Source of the DNA: Sporanaerobacter acetigenes DSM 13106 | Lineage (GTDB): Bacteria; Bacillota; Clostridia; Tissierellales; Sporanaerobacteraceae | Assembly (NCBI RefSeq): GCF_900130025.1 | Contig: NZ_FQXR01000007.1 | Location: 1 to 64,000 of the forward strand | Reading direction: 5' to 3' | DNA length: 64,000 nucleotides | In this document: positions 47,340-55,716 of the stretch, piece after piece | Layout of the letters: the number at the start of each line of letters is the position of its first letter | Numbering within the stretch: position 1 is the first letter of the stretch | Program-made: the position numbers and the translations under genes | Notes under the pieces: model-generated | Told to the model about the DNA's origin: nothing | Seen by the model: only the letters and a program-made list of their open reading frames with translations | Database searches by the model: none

Positions 47340-48377
47340 ATGGTTGATATGGCTGATAAAAATAAGGCTTTAGATGCTGCTATAAGCCAAATTGAAAAAC
47401 AATTTGGTAAAGGTTCAATAATGAAACTAGGAGAAAATACCAAGATGAATATTGAAGTAATACCTACTGGTTCTTTAAACCTAGATATTGCTTTAGGTAT
47501 TGGTGGTCTCCCTAGAGGAAGAATAGTAGAAGTTTTTGGACCTGAATCATCAGGCAAAACTACTGTAGCTCTTCATGTAATCGCAGAAGCACAAAAAAAA
47601 GATGGAATTGCTGCTTTTATTGATGCTGAACATGCATTAGATCCATCCTATGCTAAGAGATTAGGAGTAGATATTGATAATTTAATTGTTTCTCAACCAG
47701 ATACAGGAGAACAGGCTTTAGAAATTGCTGAAGCTCTAGTTAGAAGTGGTGCAATAGATGTAATTGTCATTGACTCCGTTGCTGCATTGGTACCAAAAGC
47801 CGAAATTGAAGGTGAAATGGGAGAAAGTCATGTAGGTCTACAAGCTAGGCTTATGTCTCAAGCTTTAAGAAAATTAGCTGGCTCTATAAACAAATCTCAA
47901 GCTATAGTTATATTTATAAATCAATTAAGAGAAAAAGTTGGAGTCATGTTCGGTAATCCTGAAACAACTACTGGAGGAAGAGCTTTGAAATTTTATTCTT
48001 CAGTACGATTAGACGTAAGACGAATTGATTCTATAAAACAAGGTGATGATGTTATAGGAAATCGTACAAGAGTTAAAGTGGTAAAAAATAAAGTTGCTCC
48101 TCCTTTTAAACAAGCAGAATTTGATATCATGTATGGATTAGGCATTTCTAATGAAGGAAACATAATAGATGCAGGCGTAACAGCTGAAATTGTAAATAAA
48201 TCAGGTGCATGGTATAGCTATGGAGAATATAAATTAGGCCAAGGAAGAGAAAATGCTAAAGATTTTTTAAAGGAAAATCCAGAGATAGCTTTAGAAATCG
48301 AAACCAAAATTAGAGAAAAATATGAACTAAATTATGAAAAAACAAAAGATAATAGTGAAGACGAAAAGAAAGAGTAA
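47340..48377 (+). CDS. recA: Recombinase RecA
   Basis: 345 residues from ATG 47340, or 342 from ATG 47349. Walker A GPESSGKT is at 67-74, with the conserved [35 protein letters not shown] and [12 protein letters not shown]. It forms filaments on single-stranded DNA, promotes strand exchange and triggers LexA self-cleavage. Its promoter overlaps an SOS box, so it is damage-inducible. recX, often next to recA, is absent; a nuclease/ATPase cassette follows instead. Confidence 0.97.
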   Translation: MVDMADKNKALDAAISQIEKQFGKGSIMKLGENTKMNIEVIPTGSLNLDIALGIGGLPRGRIVEVFGPESSGKTTVALHVIAEAQKKDGIAAFIDAEHALDPSYAKRLGVDIDNLIVSQPDTGEQALEIAEALVRSGAIDVIVIDSVAALVPKAEIEGEMGESHVGLQARLMSQALRKLAGSINKSQAIVIFINQLREKVGVMFGNPETTTGGRALKFYSSVRLDVRRIDSIKQGDDVIGNRTRVKVVKNKVAPPFKQAEFDIMYGLGISNEGNIIDAGVTAEIVNKSGAWYSYGEYKLGQGRENAKDFLKENPEIALEIETKIREKYELNYEKTKDNSEDEKKE

Positions 48378-48380
48378 AAT

Positions 48381-48410
48381 TTAAAACCTCCTTATATAAG
48401 GAGGTTTTAA
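48381..48410. terminator. Perfect 30-base palindrome after recA
   Basis: Bases 48381-48410 are perfectly self-complementary, with AAAACCTCC and GGAGGTTTT arms, and form a stem of 13 pairs with a TATA loop. T residues are within the stem, so it may act as a terminator or 3' stabiliser. It buries an AAGGAGG stretch that could otherwise serve as ribosome binding site, and sits only 23 bases before the next gene. Confidence 0.7.
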
Positions 48411-48432
48411 AATCAAAGGGAAGTGTTAAAAA

Positions 48433-49416
48433 TTGAAAATATTATTTTTTACTGATACTCATATAAGAGGAACTACTCCTAAAAATAGAAAAGATGATTT
48501 AGTAGATACTTTGGGAAAAAAATTTAATGAGATTGTTGAAATATCAAATTCTAATAATGTTGATTTTGTTTTACATGGAGGAGATCTATTTGATAGACCT
48601 GATGTTTCAATATCTATTGTAAGTAAATTTGTTACTATATTAAATAAATTTAAAGCTCCTATTTATATTATATCTGGAAATCATGATGTATATGGACATA
48701 ATCCTCAAACTATCCATAGAACTATGTTAGGCCTATTTAATGCTATGGGAATTATTCATTTAATACACGAAGGAGAAGTTGTATTTCTTAGAAAAGATGA
48801 TATAAATGTTCAATTAACTGGTCAACCTTACATTTATAGTATAGATGAAAAAATAAATATAAGTAAGTACAGAGTAGAAAAAATCGATAAAAAAGCCGAT
48901 TTTTCTATACATATGGTTCATGGCATGTTGCTAGATAGGCCATTTATAAAAGGCATACCCTATACCCTTGTTGATGACATTAAAGATACTAAAGCTGATA
49001 TAACATTAGCAGGACATTATCACTCTGGTTTTGGTATAATTAAAAGTGATGATAAATACTTTGTCAATCCAGGAAGTATAATTAGGATAACTAATAGCCT
49101 TAAAGAAATAGAGCGAATACCTCAAGTAGTAATGATTACATTAAAAGACGATATAAAAATTGAATTAATTCCTTTAAAATCTGCATTACCTGGTGAAGAA
49201 GTATTAGATAGACAAGAAATTGAAAATTTTATATTTAAAAATGAAAGATTAACACAATTTAAACAATCAGTAGACTCCACTGCAAATTTTCAAAAATTAG
49301 ATATTAATGAAATACTTTTGAATATTTCATTGACTGAAGAAGTGTCTGATAAAGTAAAACAAGAAGCTTTAAAAAGAATATCCTTGTCTCAAATGAAAAA
49401 TACAGGAGATGAATAA
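48433..49416 (+). CDS. SbcD/Mre11-like metallophosphoesterase
   Basis: 327 residues of a calcineurin-like nuclease: D8 and H10 in FTDTH, D51 in HGGDLFDRPD, N83-H84 in SGNHDVYGHN, then MVHG and the GHYHSG motif, the full Mre11/SbcD set of metal ligands. It should act as a Mn2+-dependent nuclease with a Rad50-type ATPase. TTG 48433 is used with GGGAAGTG upstream. It starts 23 bases after the recA hairpin and is five bases from the ATPase gene, so the cassette reads as one operon. Confidence 0.88.
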   Translation: MKILFFTDTHIRGTTPKNRKDDLVDTLGKKFNEIVEISNSNNVDFVLHGGDLFDRPDVSISIVSKFVTILNKFKAPIYIISGNHDVYGHNPQTIHRTMLGLFNAMGIIHLIHEGEVVFLRKDDINVQLTGQPYIYSIDEKINISKYRVEKIDKKADFSIHMVHGMLLDRPFIKGIPYTLVDDIKDTKADITLAGHYHSGFGIIKSDDKYFVNPGSIIRITNSLKEIERIPQVVMITLKDDIKIELIPLKSALPGEEVLDRQEIENFIFKNERLTQFKQSVDSTANFQKLDINEILLNISLTEEVSDKVKQEALKRISLSQMKNTGDE

Positions 49417-49421
49417 CTAGT

Positions 49422-50864
49422 ATGAAATATATAAAAAAAGCCATATTAGAAAACTTTCAGTCCCATAAATATTCAGAAATAGACTTTGACAATAATTTGA
49501 ATGTTATAGTTGGACCTTCCGATCAAGGTAAAAGTGCAATCATTCGAGGAATTAAGTGGGCATTATTTAATGAACCCTCAGGTGATTTTTTTATAAGAGA
49601 AGGTGAAAATGAGTGTAGTGTTACTATTATCTTTAACGATAATACCAAAATCAAAAGATATAGAAATAAAAGTAAAAATTTGTATTATCTCTATGATGAA
49701 AATGGGAAGGAAACTATTTTTGAAGGATTTGGGACTAGCGTACCACAGGAAATTACAGAAAAAATTAATATTAGAAAAATATATCTAGATGGAAAACAAA
49801 CCAATTCCATTAATATAAGCGATCAATTGGAAGGCCCTTTTTTACTATCGGAAAAAACAGTTACTAGAGCTAATGCTATTGGAAGATTAGTAGGAGTTCA
49901 TATTGTAGATGATGCTGTTGGGGGAACTTTAAAAGATATTCGAAATTTAAATTTATTAAAGAAAAATCTAGAAGACCAATTAGATACTCTTAATGAAAAC
50001 TTGAAAGAATATGATTATTTAGAAAAATTGAGAATAAACATAGAACAACTAGAAGACAAAAAAAATGCAATAAAAGACTTAGAAACTAAGGTTGAAAAGT
50101 TAAAATCCATTTCTATTAAGTTAAAGGAACTAAATAAAGATATTGCTTATTCAGAATTAATGATCACTAAATTGCAAAATTTGAATTACTTTAAAAATCT
50201 AATTGATAAACTAAATCGTGAAATAAAAGCATATATTCTTATTAAAGAAAAGCAATATACATTGTTAAATGTCAATAAGAATATTTGTTATAATGAAGAT
50301 ATAATAGCAAAGTTGAAAAATTTGGATACAGTTAAGAATTGCATAAAAAATTCAGAATTAAAAGTTAAGAAAATAGATAAATTGGAAAATGCAAAAAACA
50401 AATATACAGTAACAGCTGAAAGTTTAAATTATAATAAAAATATATTGATAGGATTAAAAGACACAGATGGTGTAGAAACAAAAATTTATTTAATTAATGA
50501 ATATATAAAGAAAATGCTAAATCTAAAATCATTTCAATTGAGGGTAACCGAAATAAATAAGAGAATTGCATATGGAAATATTTATTTTTCTAAATTTGAA
50601 AAAATAAATATAATTGAAAACAATTTATCAGATATAGGATATAAAACTAAAATGCTTTCAAAACTAAATAATTTAAAAGAACAACAGGAGCAAATAGAAA
50701 TAGAATTAAATAAAAACATTAAAACTATGCAAGATAAAGATGAAAAAATCAAAATACTTCTAGATGAATACAAAAATCTTTTGTCAAAGTTTGAAGTATG
50801 TCCGCTATGTTTCAATAGAATAGATGAAGCAACTATCGATAAAATAGTAGATAACTATAAGTAG
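49422..50864 (+). CDS. N-terminal half of a split Rad50/SbcC-like ATPase, ending at the zinc hook
   Basis: 480 residues. The ABC/SMC-type head begins at once (ILENFQSHKYSEIDF), with Walker A GPSDQGKS at 31-38, and is followed by a long coiled coil (about 180-455). It ends with CPLC at 460-463, a CxxC zinc-hook half, only 17 residues before the stop. There is no second head: Walker B, signature and H-loop are missing here and found two genes downstream. In ordinary SbcC/Rad50 both heads lie on one chain, with the hook in the middle. Confidence 0.85.
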   Translation: MKYIKKAILENFQSHKYSEIDFDNNLNVIVGPSDQGKSAIIRGIKWALFNEPSGDFFIREGENECSVTIIFNDNTKIKRYRNKSKNLYYLYDENGKETIFEGFGTSVPQEITEKINIRKIYLDGKQTNSINISDQLEGPFLLSEKTVTRANAIGRLVGVHIVDDAVGGTLKDIRNLNLLKKNLEDQLDTLNENLKEYDYLEKLRINIEQLEDKKNAIKDLETKVEKLKSISIKLKELNKDIAYSELMITKLQNLNYFKNLIDKLNREIKAYILIKEKQYTLLNVNKNICYNEDIIAKLKNLDTVKNCIKNSELKVKKIDKLENAKNKYTVTAESLNYNKNILIGLKDTDGVETKIYLINEYIKKMLNLKSFQLRVTEINKRIAYGNIYFSKFEKINIIENNLSDIGYKTKMLSKLNNLKEQQEQIEIELNKNIKTMQDKDEKIKILLDEYKNLLSKFEVCPLCFNRIDEATIDKIVDNYK

Positions 50865-50876
50865 GGAGGTTTAAAA

Positions 50877-51128
50877 TTGACTGATTACGAAAAAGAATTA
50901 AATATTTTAAAAGATAATCTTGAGAAAGCAAAATCATTAAAATATAAAGCAGAAGCAAGATTAGAACAATTAAATAAACAACAAGAAGAGATTATTAAAG
51001 AATTAGAAGAATTGGGAGTATCTCCTGATGAATTAGACAGTGAAATAGAAAAATTGACCAATGAAATTGATGATTTATTTAGAGAAGCAAATGAATTATT
51101 ACCAAAAGATATATTAGAAAAGAAGTGA
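50877..51128 (+). CDS. Small coiled-coil protein between the two ATPase halves
   Basis: 83 residues, almost wholly helical and charged, with heptad-like Leu/Ile spacing (LNILKDNLEKAKSLKYKAEARLEQL; then ELEELGVSPDELDSEIEKL). No cysteine, membrane segment or enzyme motif is seen. TTG 50877 follows GGGAGGTTT at good spacing. Location between the split ATPase genes suggests a structural partner in the coiled-coil arm, but no family is recognised. Confidence 0.75.
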   Translation: MTDYEKELNILKDNLEKAKSLKYKAEARLEQLNKQQEEIIKELEELGVSPDELDSEIEKLTNEIDDLFREANELLPKDILEKK

Positions 51129-51134
51129 TAAATA

Positions 51135-51791
51135 ATGATAGACAATTCCTTTGAATTAGAAAAAAAAATATCTGATTTGAAAAATTATTTGTCCAGAGAA
51201 TCTGGAAAGAAAGACAAAATATTGGAACAGATAGATCATAATGTAAAGACAATTTCTGAAATTGAGAAAAATATTGAACTTTTAGAAAAGGTAAATATAC
51301 TATTACAAAAAACTTCCGAGTATGCTAGAGAACAGGCAAAAAAACAAATAGAAATAATCGTTACAAACTGTCTTCAATATGTATTTGACGCTGACATGGA
51401 ATTCAAGGTGGAGATAGAGGAGCTTTATGGAAAACCAAATGCAGAATTTTATGTTGTCTCAAAAATCAATGAAGAACTGATAAAAACCAAACCAGAATTG
51501 TCAAGGGGTGGTGGAATTGTAGATATTATTTCTTTGGCACTCAGAATGTCTTTTCTTCAAATTCATAAACCCCTTATTGAAGGACCATTGATATTAGATG
51601 AGCCTGCAAAACACGTAAGTGAAGAATATATATTTAATGTTGCAGACTTTTTAAAGAGAACTTCAGATATGTTTGATAGACAAATAATAATGGTCACCCA
51701 TAACAATCATCTTTCATCTATAAGCACAAATGCCTATAGAGTTCATTTAAACGGCTCCAAGAGCATGGTAGAAAAGGTGACATCCAATTAA
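51135..51791 (+). CDS. C-terminal half of the split Rad50/SbcC-like ATPase
   Basis: 218 residues: a helical N-terminal coiled coil (about 5-60), then the C-terminal ABC half-head. The signature is SRGGG at 123-127, Walker B GPLILDEP at 150-157, the D-loop AKHVSEE and the H-loop MVTHNNH with H189. Walker A is absent, so it must pair with the upstream half to form an ATP site. ATG 51135 follows six bases after the small gene. It ends before the rny promoter. Confidence 0.85.
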   Translation: MIDNSFELEKKISDLKNYLSRESGKKDKILEQIDHNVKTISEIEKNIELLEKVNILLQKTSEYAREQAKKQIEIIVTNCLQYVFDADMEFKVEIEELYGKPNAEFYVVSKINEELIKTKPELSRGGGIVDIISLALRMSFLQIHKPLIEGPLILDEPAKHVSEEYIFNVADFLKRTSDMFDRQIIMVTHNNHLSSISTNAYRVHLNGSKSMVEKVTSN

Positions 51792-51795
51792 ACAC

Positions 51796-51824
51796 TTGAC
51801 AGATTTATCTAAAAGTAATAAAAT
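51796..51824 (+). promoter_or_regulatory. rny promoter
   Basis: TTGACA (51796-51801) and TAAAAT (51819-51824) are 17 bases apart, right after the end of the split ATPase gene. The transcript start is expected near 51831, leaving a leader of about 127 bases. Confidence 0.82.
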
Positions 51825-51848
51825 TAAAGTGTGTGCAATCCATATAAA

Positions 51849-51903
51849 ATAATAGTGTAGACTCTATAAGCCGAGACTACTCGGTTTATATTTTTACTAT
51901 TAT
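51849..51903 (+). terminator. Terminator-like hairpin inside the rny leader
   Basis: The inner stem TATAAGCCGAG / CTCGGTTTATA (51865-51875 with 51880-51890, one G-U pair, loop ACTA) is followed by TTTTT. An outer 8-bp stem, ATAATAGT (51849-51856) with ACTATTAT (51896-51903), surrounds it. It lies downstream of the rny promoter, so it could attenuate rny or end a short RNA of about 65 bases. Confidence 0.7.
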
Positions 51904-51957
51904 CCAGAAAATGTAACATGGAACTTGAAAAGTAAATAGAAAGGGAGGTGCTTTATT

Positions 51958-53487
51958 ATTGACATTATAAAATTAATTCTAAGTGCTATAGTAGGAATCA
52001 TCATAGGATATTATATAAGAAAAACTATTGGTGAAGGAAAGATTAATAATGCTGAAGAAGTGGCTACAAGAATAATTGAAGATGCAAAAAGAGATGCTGA
52101 AACAGAGAAAAAAGAAGTTATTCTTGAAGCAAAAGAAGAAGTTCATAAGTTGAGAAGTGATATTGAAAGAGAAAGTAGAGAAAGAAGAAATGAGCTACAA
52201 AAATTAGAAAGAAGATTAGTTCATAAAGAAGAAACTATAGATAGAAAAAGTGAATCTATAGAGAAAAAAGATGAATTATTAATCAAAAAATCTAAAGAGC
52301 TTGATGAAAAAGAAGAATTAATTAATGAACTTTATGAAAAACAAGTCCAAGAACTTGAGAGACTATCTGGTCTAACTACAGAAGAAGCAAAAGAACTACT
52401 ATTAAATGATATACGAAAAGAAATAGTTCATGAATCTGCTATAATGATTAAAGAAATGGAAAACAAAGCAAAACAAGAAGCTGAAAAGAAGGCCAGAGAA
52501 ATTGTTGCTTGTTCAATACAAAAATGTGCAGCGGACATTGTAGCTGAAACCACAGTTACAGTTGTTCCTCTTCCAAATGATGAAATGAAAGGTAGAATTA
52601 TAGGAAGAGAAGGAAGAAATATTAGAACTTTAGAAACCTTAACTGGTATTGATCTAATCATTGATGATACTCCAGAAGCAGTAGTTCTATCTGGATTTGA
52701 TCCTATAAGAAGAGAAGTGGCTAGAATAGCATTAGAGAAACTAATTGTAGATGGCAGAATTCATCCAGCAAGAATTGAAGAAATGGTTGAAAAAGCTGAA
52801 AAAGAAGTAGAAAATATAATAAGAGAAGAAGGAGAGCAAGCTGCTTTTGAAACGGGTGTTCATGGACTTCACCCTGAAATAATAAAGCTTTTAGGTAGAC
52901 TTAAATATAGGACTAGTTATGGACAAAACGTTTTAAAGCACTCAATTGAAGTTTCTCATTTGGCAGGGGTAATGGCTGCAGAGCTTGGAGCAGACATAAA
53001 AGTTGCAAAAAGAGCGGGATTATTACATGATATTGGTAAGGCTGTAGATCACGAAATAGAAGGACCTCATGTGACAATTGGTGTAGATTTAGCTAAAAAA
53101 TATAAAGAGCAAAAAGAGGTATTGCATGCTATAGCTGCTCATCATGGTGATATAGAACCAGAAACCGTTGAAGCAGTATTAGTTCAAGCCGCTGATGCTA
53201 TTTCTGCTGCTAGACCTGGAGCTAGAAGAGAAACCTTAGAAGCTTATATTAAGAGACTAGAAAAATTAGAAGAGATTGCTAACTCTTTTGATGGAATAGA
53301 AAAATCTTATGCAATACAAGCAGGTCGTGAAATTAGGATCATGGTGAAACCTGAATTAATCAATGACGATGAAATAGTTCATACAGCACGAGAAATTGTT
53401 AAACAAATTGAAACTGAACTTGATTATCCTGGACAAATAAAAGTAAATGTCATAAGAGAAACTAGAGCAATAGAATATGCAAAATAG
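51958..53487 (+). CDS. rny: Ribonuclease Y, with apparent AUU start
   Basis: 509 residues if read from ATT 51958: N-terminal membrane helix ([19 protein letters not shown]), long coiled coil, KH domain ([15 protein letters not shown]) and HD domain ([22 protein letters not shown]). It starts mRNA decay at the membrane. No ATG, GTG, TTG or CTG exists in frame between the upstream stop TAG (51937) and GTG 52060. A start at GTG 52060 would drop the membrane anchor. GGGAGGTG ends eight bases before the ATT. Confidence 0.92.
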   Translation: MDIIKLILSAIVGIIIGYYIRKTIGEGKINNAEEVATRIIEDAKRDAETEKKEVILEAKEEVHKLRSDIERESRERRNELQKLERRLVHKEETIDRKSESIEKKDELLIKKSKELDEKEELINELYEKQVQELERLSGLTTEEAKELLLNDIRKEIVHESAIMIKEMENKAKQEAEKKAREIVACSIQKCAADIVAETTVTVVPLPNDEMKGRIIGREGRNIRTLETLTGIDLIIDDTPEAVVLSGFDPIRREVARIALEKLIVDGRIHPARIEEMVEKAEKEVENIIREEGEQAAFETGVHGLHPEIIKLLGRLKYRTSYGQNVLKHSIEVSHLAGVMAAELGADIKVAKRAGLLHDIGKAVDHEIEGPHVTIGVDLAKKYKEQKEVLHAIAAHHGDIEPETVEAVLVQAADAISAARPGARRETLEAYIKRLEKLEEIANSFDGIEKSYAIQAGREIRIMVKPELINDDEIVHTAREIVKQIETELDYPGQIKVNVIRETRAIEYAK

Positions 53488-53566
53488 CCAGAATAACTAT
53501 AAGCTTAAAAATGAAAAATATGATTTTTATAAATTTCAAATAATAATATTTTTTTGAAAATAAAAG

Positions 53567-53591
53567 AGGATTTTTTTATTATTTGTAGAAT
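53567..53591 (+). promoter_or_regulatory. SigH-like promoter of spoVS copy 1
   Basis: AGGATTT (53567-53573) and GAAT (53588-53591) are separated by 14 bases, a full match in sequence and spacing to sigma-H promoters. spoVS is a SigH target in B. subtilis, which supports the reading. Confidence 0.75.
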
Positions 53592-53655
53592 TAAGAATAT
53601 ATAGATATATATAATATAATATAAAAAAATAATATAGGTAGAGGGGGCTATTTTA

Positions 53656-53916
53656 ATGGATGTATTAAAAGTATCAGCAAAATCAAGTCCAAATTCTGTT
53701 GCAGGAGCACTTGCTGGAGTTCTAAGGGAAAAAGGTGCTGCTGAAATTCAAGCTATTGGAGCTGGTGCTCTAAACCAAGCTGTTAAAGCAGTTGCTATTG
53801 CTAGAGGTTTTGTTGCTCCAAGTGGAATTGATCTTATTTGTATACCTGCATTTACTGACATCGAAATTGATGGAGAAGAAAGAACGGCGATTAAGCTAAT
53901 TGTAGAACCTAGATAG
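53656..53916 (+). CDS. spoVS: Stage V sporulation protein S, copy 1
   Basis: 86 residues, the normal length, opening MDVLKVSAKSSPNSVAGALA and continuing with IQAIGAGALNQAVKAVAIARGF, the family core of an Alba-like fold. SpoVS affects late sporulation and engulfment-time gene expression in Bacillus. Its promoter is SigH-like and its terminator immediately follows. It differs from copy 2, located 433 bases on, at four positions only (V3I, S7A, A28T, A29V). Confidence 0.97.
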   Translation: MDVLKVSAKSSPNSVAGALAGVLREKGAAEIQAIGAGALNQAVKAVAIARGFVAPSGIDLICIPAFTDIEIDGEERTAIKLIVEPR

Positions 53917-53920
53917 AAAT

Positions 53921-53952
53921 AAAAAACCTGCTTTGTTTTAGGCAGGTTTTTT
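53921..53952 (+). terminator. Terminator after spoVS copy 1
   Basis: AAAAAACCTGC (53921-53931) pairs with GCAGGTTTTTT (53942-53952); the stem can be extended outward to about 18 pairs, back to the stop codon at 53914. The same hairpin is repeated after copy 2. Confidence 0.9.
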
Positions 53953-54004
53953 ATTTCTAAGAAATCTTTTTATAAAAATAATTTAGAAATATTAGAAATA
54001 AAAG

Positions 54005-54029
54005 AGGGTTTTTCTATTATTTATAGAAG
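54005..54029 (+). promoter_or_regulatory. SigH-like promoter of spoVS copy 2
   Basis: AGGGTTT (54005-54011) and GAAG (54026-54029) are 14 bases apart. Each element has one base changed relative to the copy 1 promoter, so strength or timing may differ. Confidence 0.6.
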
Positions 54030-54088
54030 ATATATAATAATACAATGTATGAATATATGAAAAATAAATTAAATAGGGAGGCTTTTTA

Positions 54089-54349
54089 ATGGATATATTA
54101 AAAGTAGCCGCAAAATCAAGCCCAAATTCTGTTGCAGGAGCACTTGCTGGAGTTCTAAGGGAAAAAGGTACTGTTGAAATTCAAGCTATTGGAGCTGGTG
54201 CTCTAAACCAAGCTGTTAAAGCAGTTGCTATTGCTAGAGGTTTTGTTGCTCCAAGTGGAATTGATCTTATTTGTATACCTGCATTTACTGACATCGAGAT
54301 TGATGGAGAAGAAAGAACGGCGATTAAGCTAATTGTAGAACCTAGATAG
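54089..54349 (+). CDS. spoVS: Stage V sporulation protein S, copy 2
   Basis: 86 residues, identical to copy 1 except at positions 3, 7, 28 and 29. From codon 30 to past the terminator the DNA of the two copies differs at one base only, a silent A to G change, while the upstream regions diverge. This pattern suggests recent duplication or gene conversion limited to the coding region and terminator. Function as for copy 1; paralogues in one genome are common in clostridia, but rarely this alike. Confidence 0.97.
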   Translation: MDILKVAAKSSPNSVAGALAGVLREKGTVEIQAIGAGALNQAVKAVAIARGFVAPSGIDLICIPAFTDIEIDGEERTAIKLIVEPR

Positions 54350-54353
54350 AAAT

Positions 54354-54385
54354 AAAAAACCTGCTTTGTTTTAGGCAGGTTTTTT
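54354..54385 (+). terminator. Terminator after spoVS copy 2
   Basis: AAAAAACCTGC (54354-54364) and GCAGGTTTTTT (54375-54385) form the same hairpin as after copy 1. The outer part of the stem is shorter, as the sequence changes to CTAATATG. Confidence 0.9.
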
Positions 54386-54431
54386 CTAATATGTGATTTT
54401 CTTTATAGTGTATTAAAAAAGGAGTGTTTTT

Positions 54432-55247
54432 ATGATAGCAGACTTACACATTCATACAACCTTTTCAGATGGATTACTCACACCAGAAGAAGTTGTTGAC
54501 TTAGCAGTAAAAAAAGAACTTGATGGAATAGCCATAACTGATCATGACACCACACTAGGAATAGACAGAGCTATTGAAAGAAGTAAAATATATAAAGATA
54601 TTCAAGTAATTCCAGGTATAGAATTCAGTTGTATATATACTACTGAAGAGATACATATATTAGGATACTTCATAGATTATAAATCTCCTGATTTAATTCA
54701 ATTGACATATAATTTAAGATTAGAAAGAATGAATAGAGGATATAAGATACTAGATAAACTGAATAGTTTGGGAATAAATGTGACCATTGATGATGTAAAA
54801 AAAATTTCTGGTGCAAATAACATTGGAAGACCTCATATAGCTAGAGCATTAATTAAAAAAGGATGGGTTAATAGTATAGATGAAGCTTTTGATAAGTATT
54901 TAGAAATAGGAAAAGCTGCATATGTAGAGAGATACAAGCTTTCTATAGAAGATGCAATAGATATTATACATAGATGCAAGGGAATTGCTGTAATAGCACA
55001 TCCTGGGTTAATAAAGGATAAAAATATTATTTATTATTGTATAAAAATTGGAGTAGATGGAATAGAAACTGTACATTCAAAGCATTCTAAGAAAGAAATC
55101 GAATTTTATACAAAATTAGCTAATAAGCACAATTTAATAAAGACTGGAGGTTCAGATTGTCATGGGCAATTAATCAATGGAGATTACGTGTTGGGTAAAT
55201 ACTGTATTGATTTAGATAATTTGGATCAAATGAAAGGATTGAATTAA
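54432..55247 (+). CDS. PHP-domain phosphoesterase (RNase AM/YciV-like)
   Basis: 271 residues of a free PHP domain: DLHIHTTFSDG at residues 4-14, AITDHDTTLG near 36, PGIEFSC near 62, IAHPGL and GSDCHG near the end supply the trinuclear metal ligands. Bacterial relatives dephosphorylate 3',5'-nucleoside bisphosphates or trim RNA 5' ends. The substrate here is not known. The gene follows the spoVS terminator and is one base away from a PadR regulator, so the two are probably co-transcribed. Confidence 0.9.
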   Translation: MIADLHIHTTFSDGLLTPEEVVDLAVKKELDGIAITDHDTTLGIDRAIERSKIYKDIQVIPGIEFSCIYTTEEIHILGYFIDYKSPDLIQLTYNLRLERMNRGYKILDKLNSLGINVTIDDVKKISGANNIGRPHIARALIKKGWVNSIDEAFDKYLEIGKAAYVERYKLSIEDAIDIIHRCKGIAVIAHPGLIKDKNIIYYCIKIGVDGIETVHSKHSKKEIEFYTKLANKHNLIKTGGSDCHGQLINGDYVLGKYCIDLDNLDQMKGLN

Positions 55248-55248
55248 A

Positions 55249-55632
55249 ATGGCAAATTATAAAGGTGAAAGAAATAGACAATTCCCATCTAAAATTAGTA
55301 CAACTTCCTTTGTCAAATTATATATACTACATCTTCTTAGAGAAAAAAGTTATTATGGAAATGAAATAATAGACGAAATTAAATATAAACTTAAAAATAA
55401 ATGGGAACCTAGTCCTGGTATGGTCTACCCCCTTTTAAGGGAATTGGAAGAAGAAGGTTATATTGTTGGATGGTGGGAAGAACCCGATAAACGCTCTATA
55501 AGAAGATATAAGCTTACAGATAAGGGATATGAACACTATAAAGTAATATCCCGTATGTATAAACCAGCATTTGAAGATTCATTATTTATAGTGCAAACTG
55601 TTTTAAAAGACATATATGGAATAAATAGTTGA
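55249..55632 (+). CDS. PadR family transcriptional regulator
   Basis: 127 residues with a winged-helix domain: YGNEIIDEI, WEPSPGMVYPLLRELEEEGYI and the wing RRYKLTDKG. The short C-terminal helix is that of the small PadR subgroup. The ATG lies one base after the PHP stop, implying joint expression. Its operator and ligand are unknown; no inverted repeat of the PadR type (ATGT-N8-ACAT) was noticed near the operon. Confidence 0.9.
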   Translation: MANYKGERNRQFPSKISTTSFVKLYILHLLREKSYYGNEIIDEIKYKLKNKWEPSPGMVYPLLRELEEEGYIVGWWEEPDKRSIRRYKLTDKGYEHYKVISRMYKPAFEDSLFIVQTVLKDIYGINS

Positions 55633-55654
55633 CAAATATTTAACATTTAAAAGA

Positions 55655-55679
55655 AGGAAAAACAGATTTTTTGTAGAAG
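55655..55679 (+). promoter_or_regulatory. SigH-like promoter of the aminotransferase gene
   Basis: AGGAAAA (55655-55661) and GAAG (55676-55679) are 14 bases apart, with TTTGTA before the -10 as in spoVS copy 1. Confidence 0.55.
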
Positions 55680-55716
55680 ATAGATATACAATATAATTAC
55701 GAATGGAGGAAAAGCA

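Larger units (their letters stand above)
53656..54385 (+). repeat. Tandem direct repeat of spoVS plus terminator
   Basis: Bases 53656-53952 and 54089-54385 (297 each) are nearly identical, offset by 433 bases. The intervening 136 bases hold the second promoter and are not repeated. Confidence 0.95.

Noticed and set aside
51959-51970. TTG 51959 as rny start
   Set aside because: It is out of frame with RNase Y and reads TTG ACA TTA TAA, ending after three codons.
53656-54385. Repeat array (CRISPR or similar)
   Set aside because: There are two units only, each a full gene plus terminator, with no spacer pattern.
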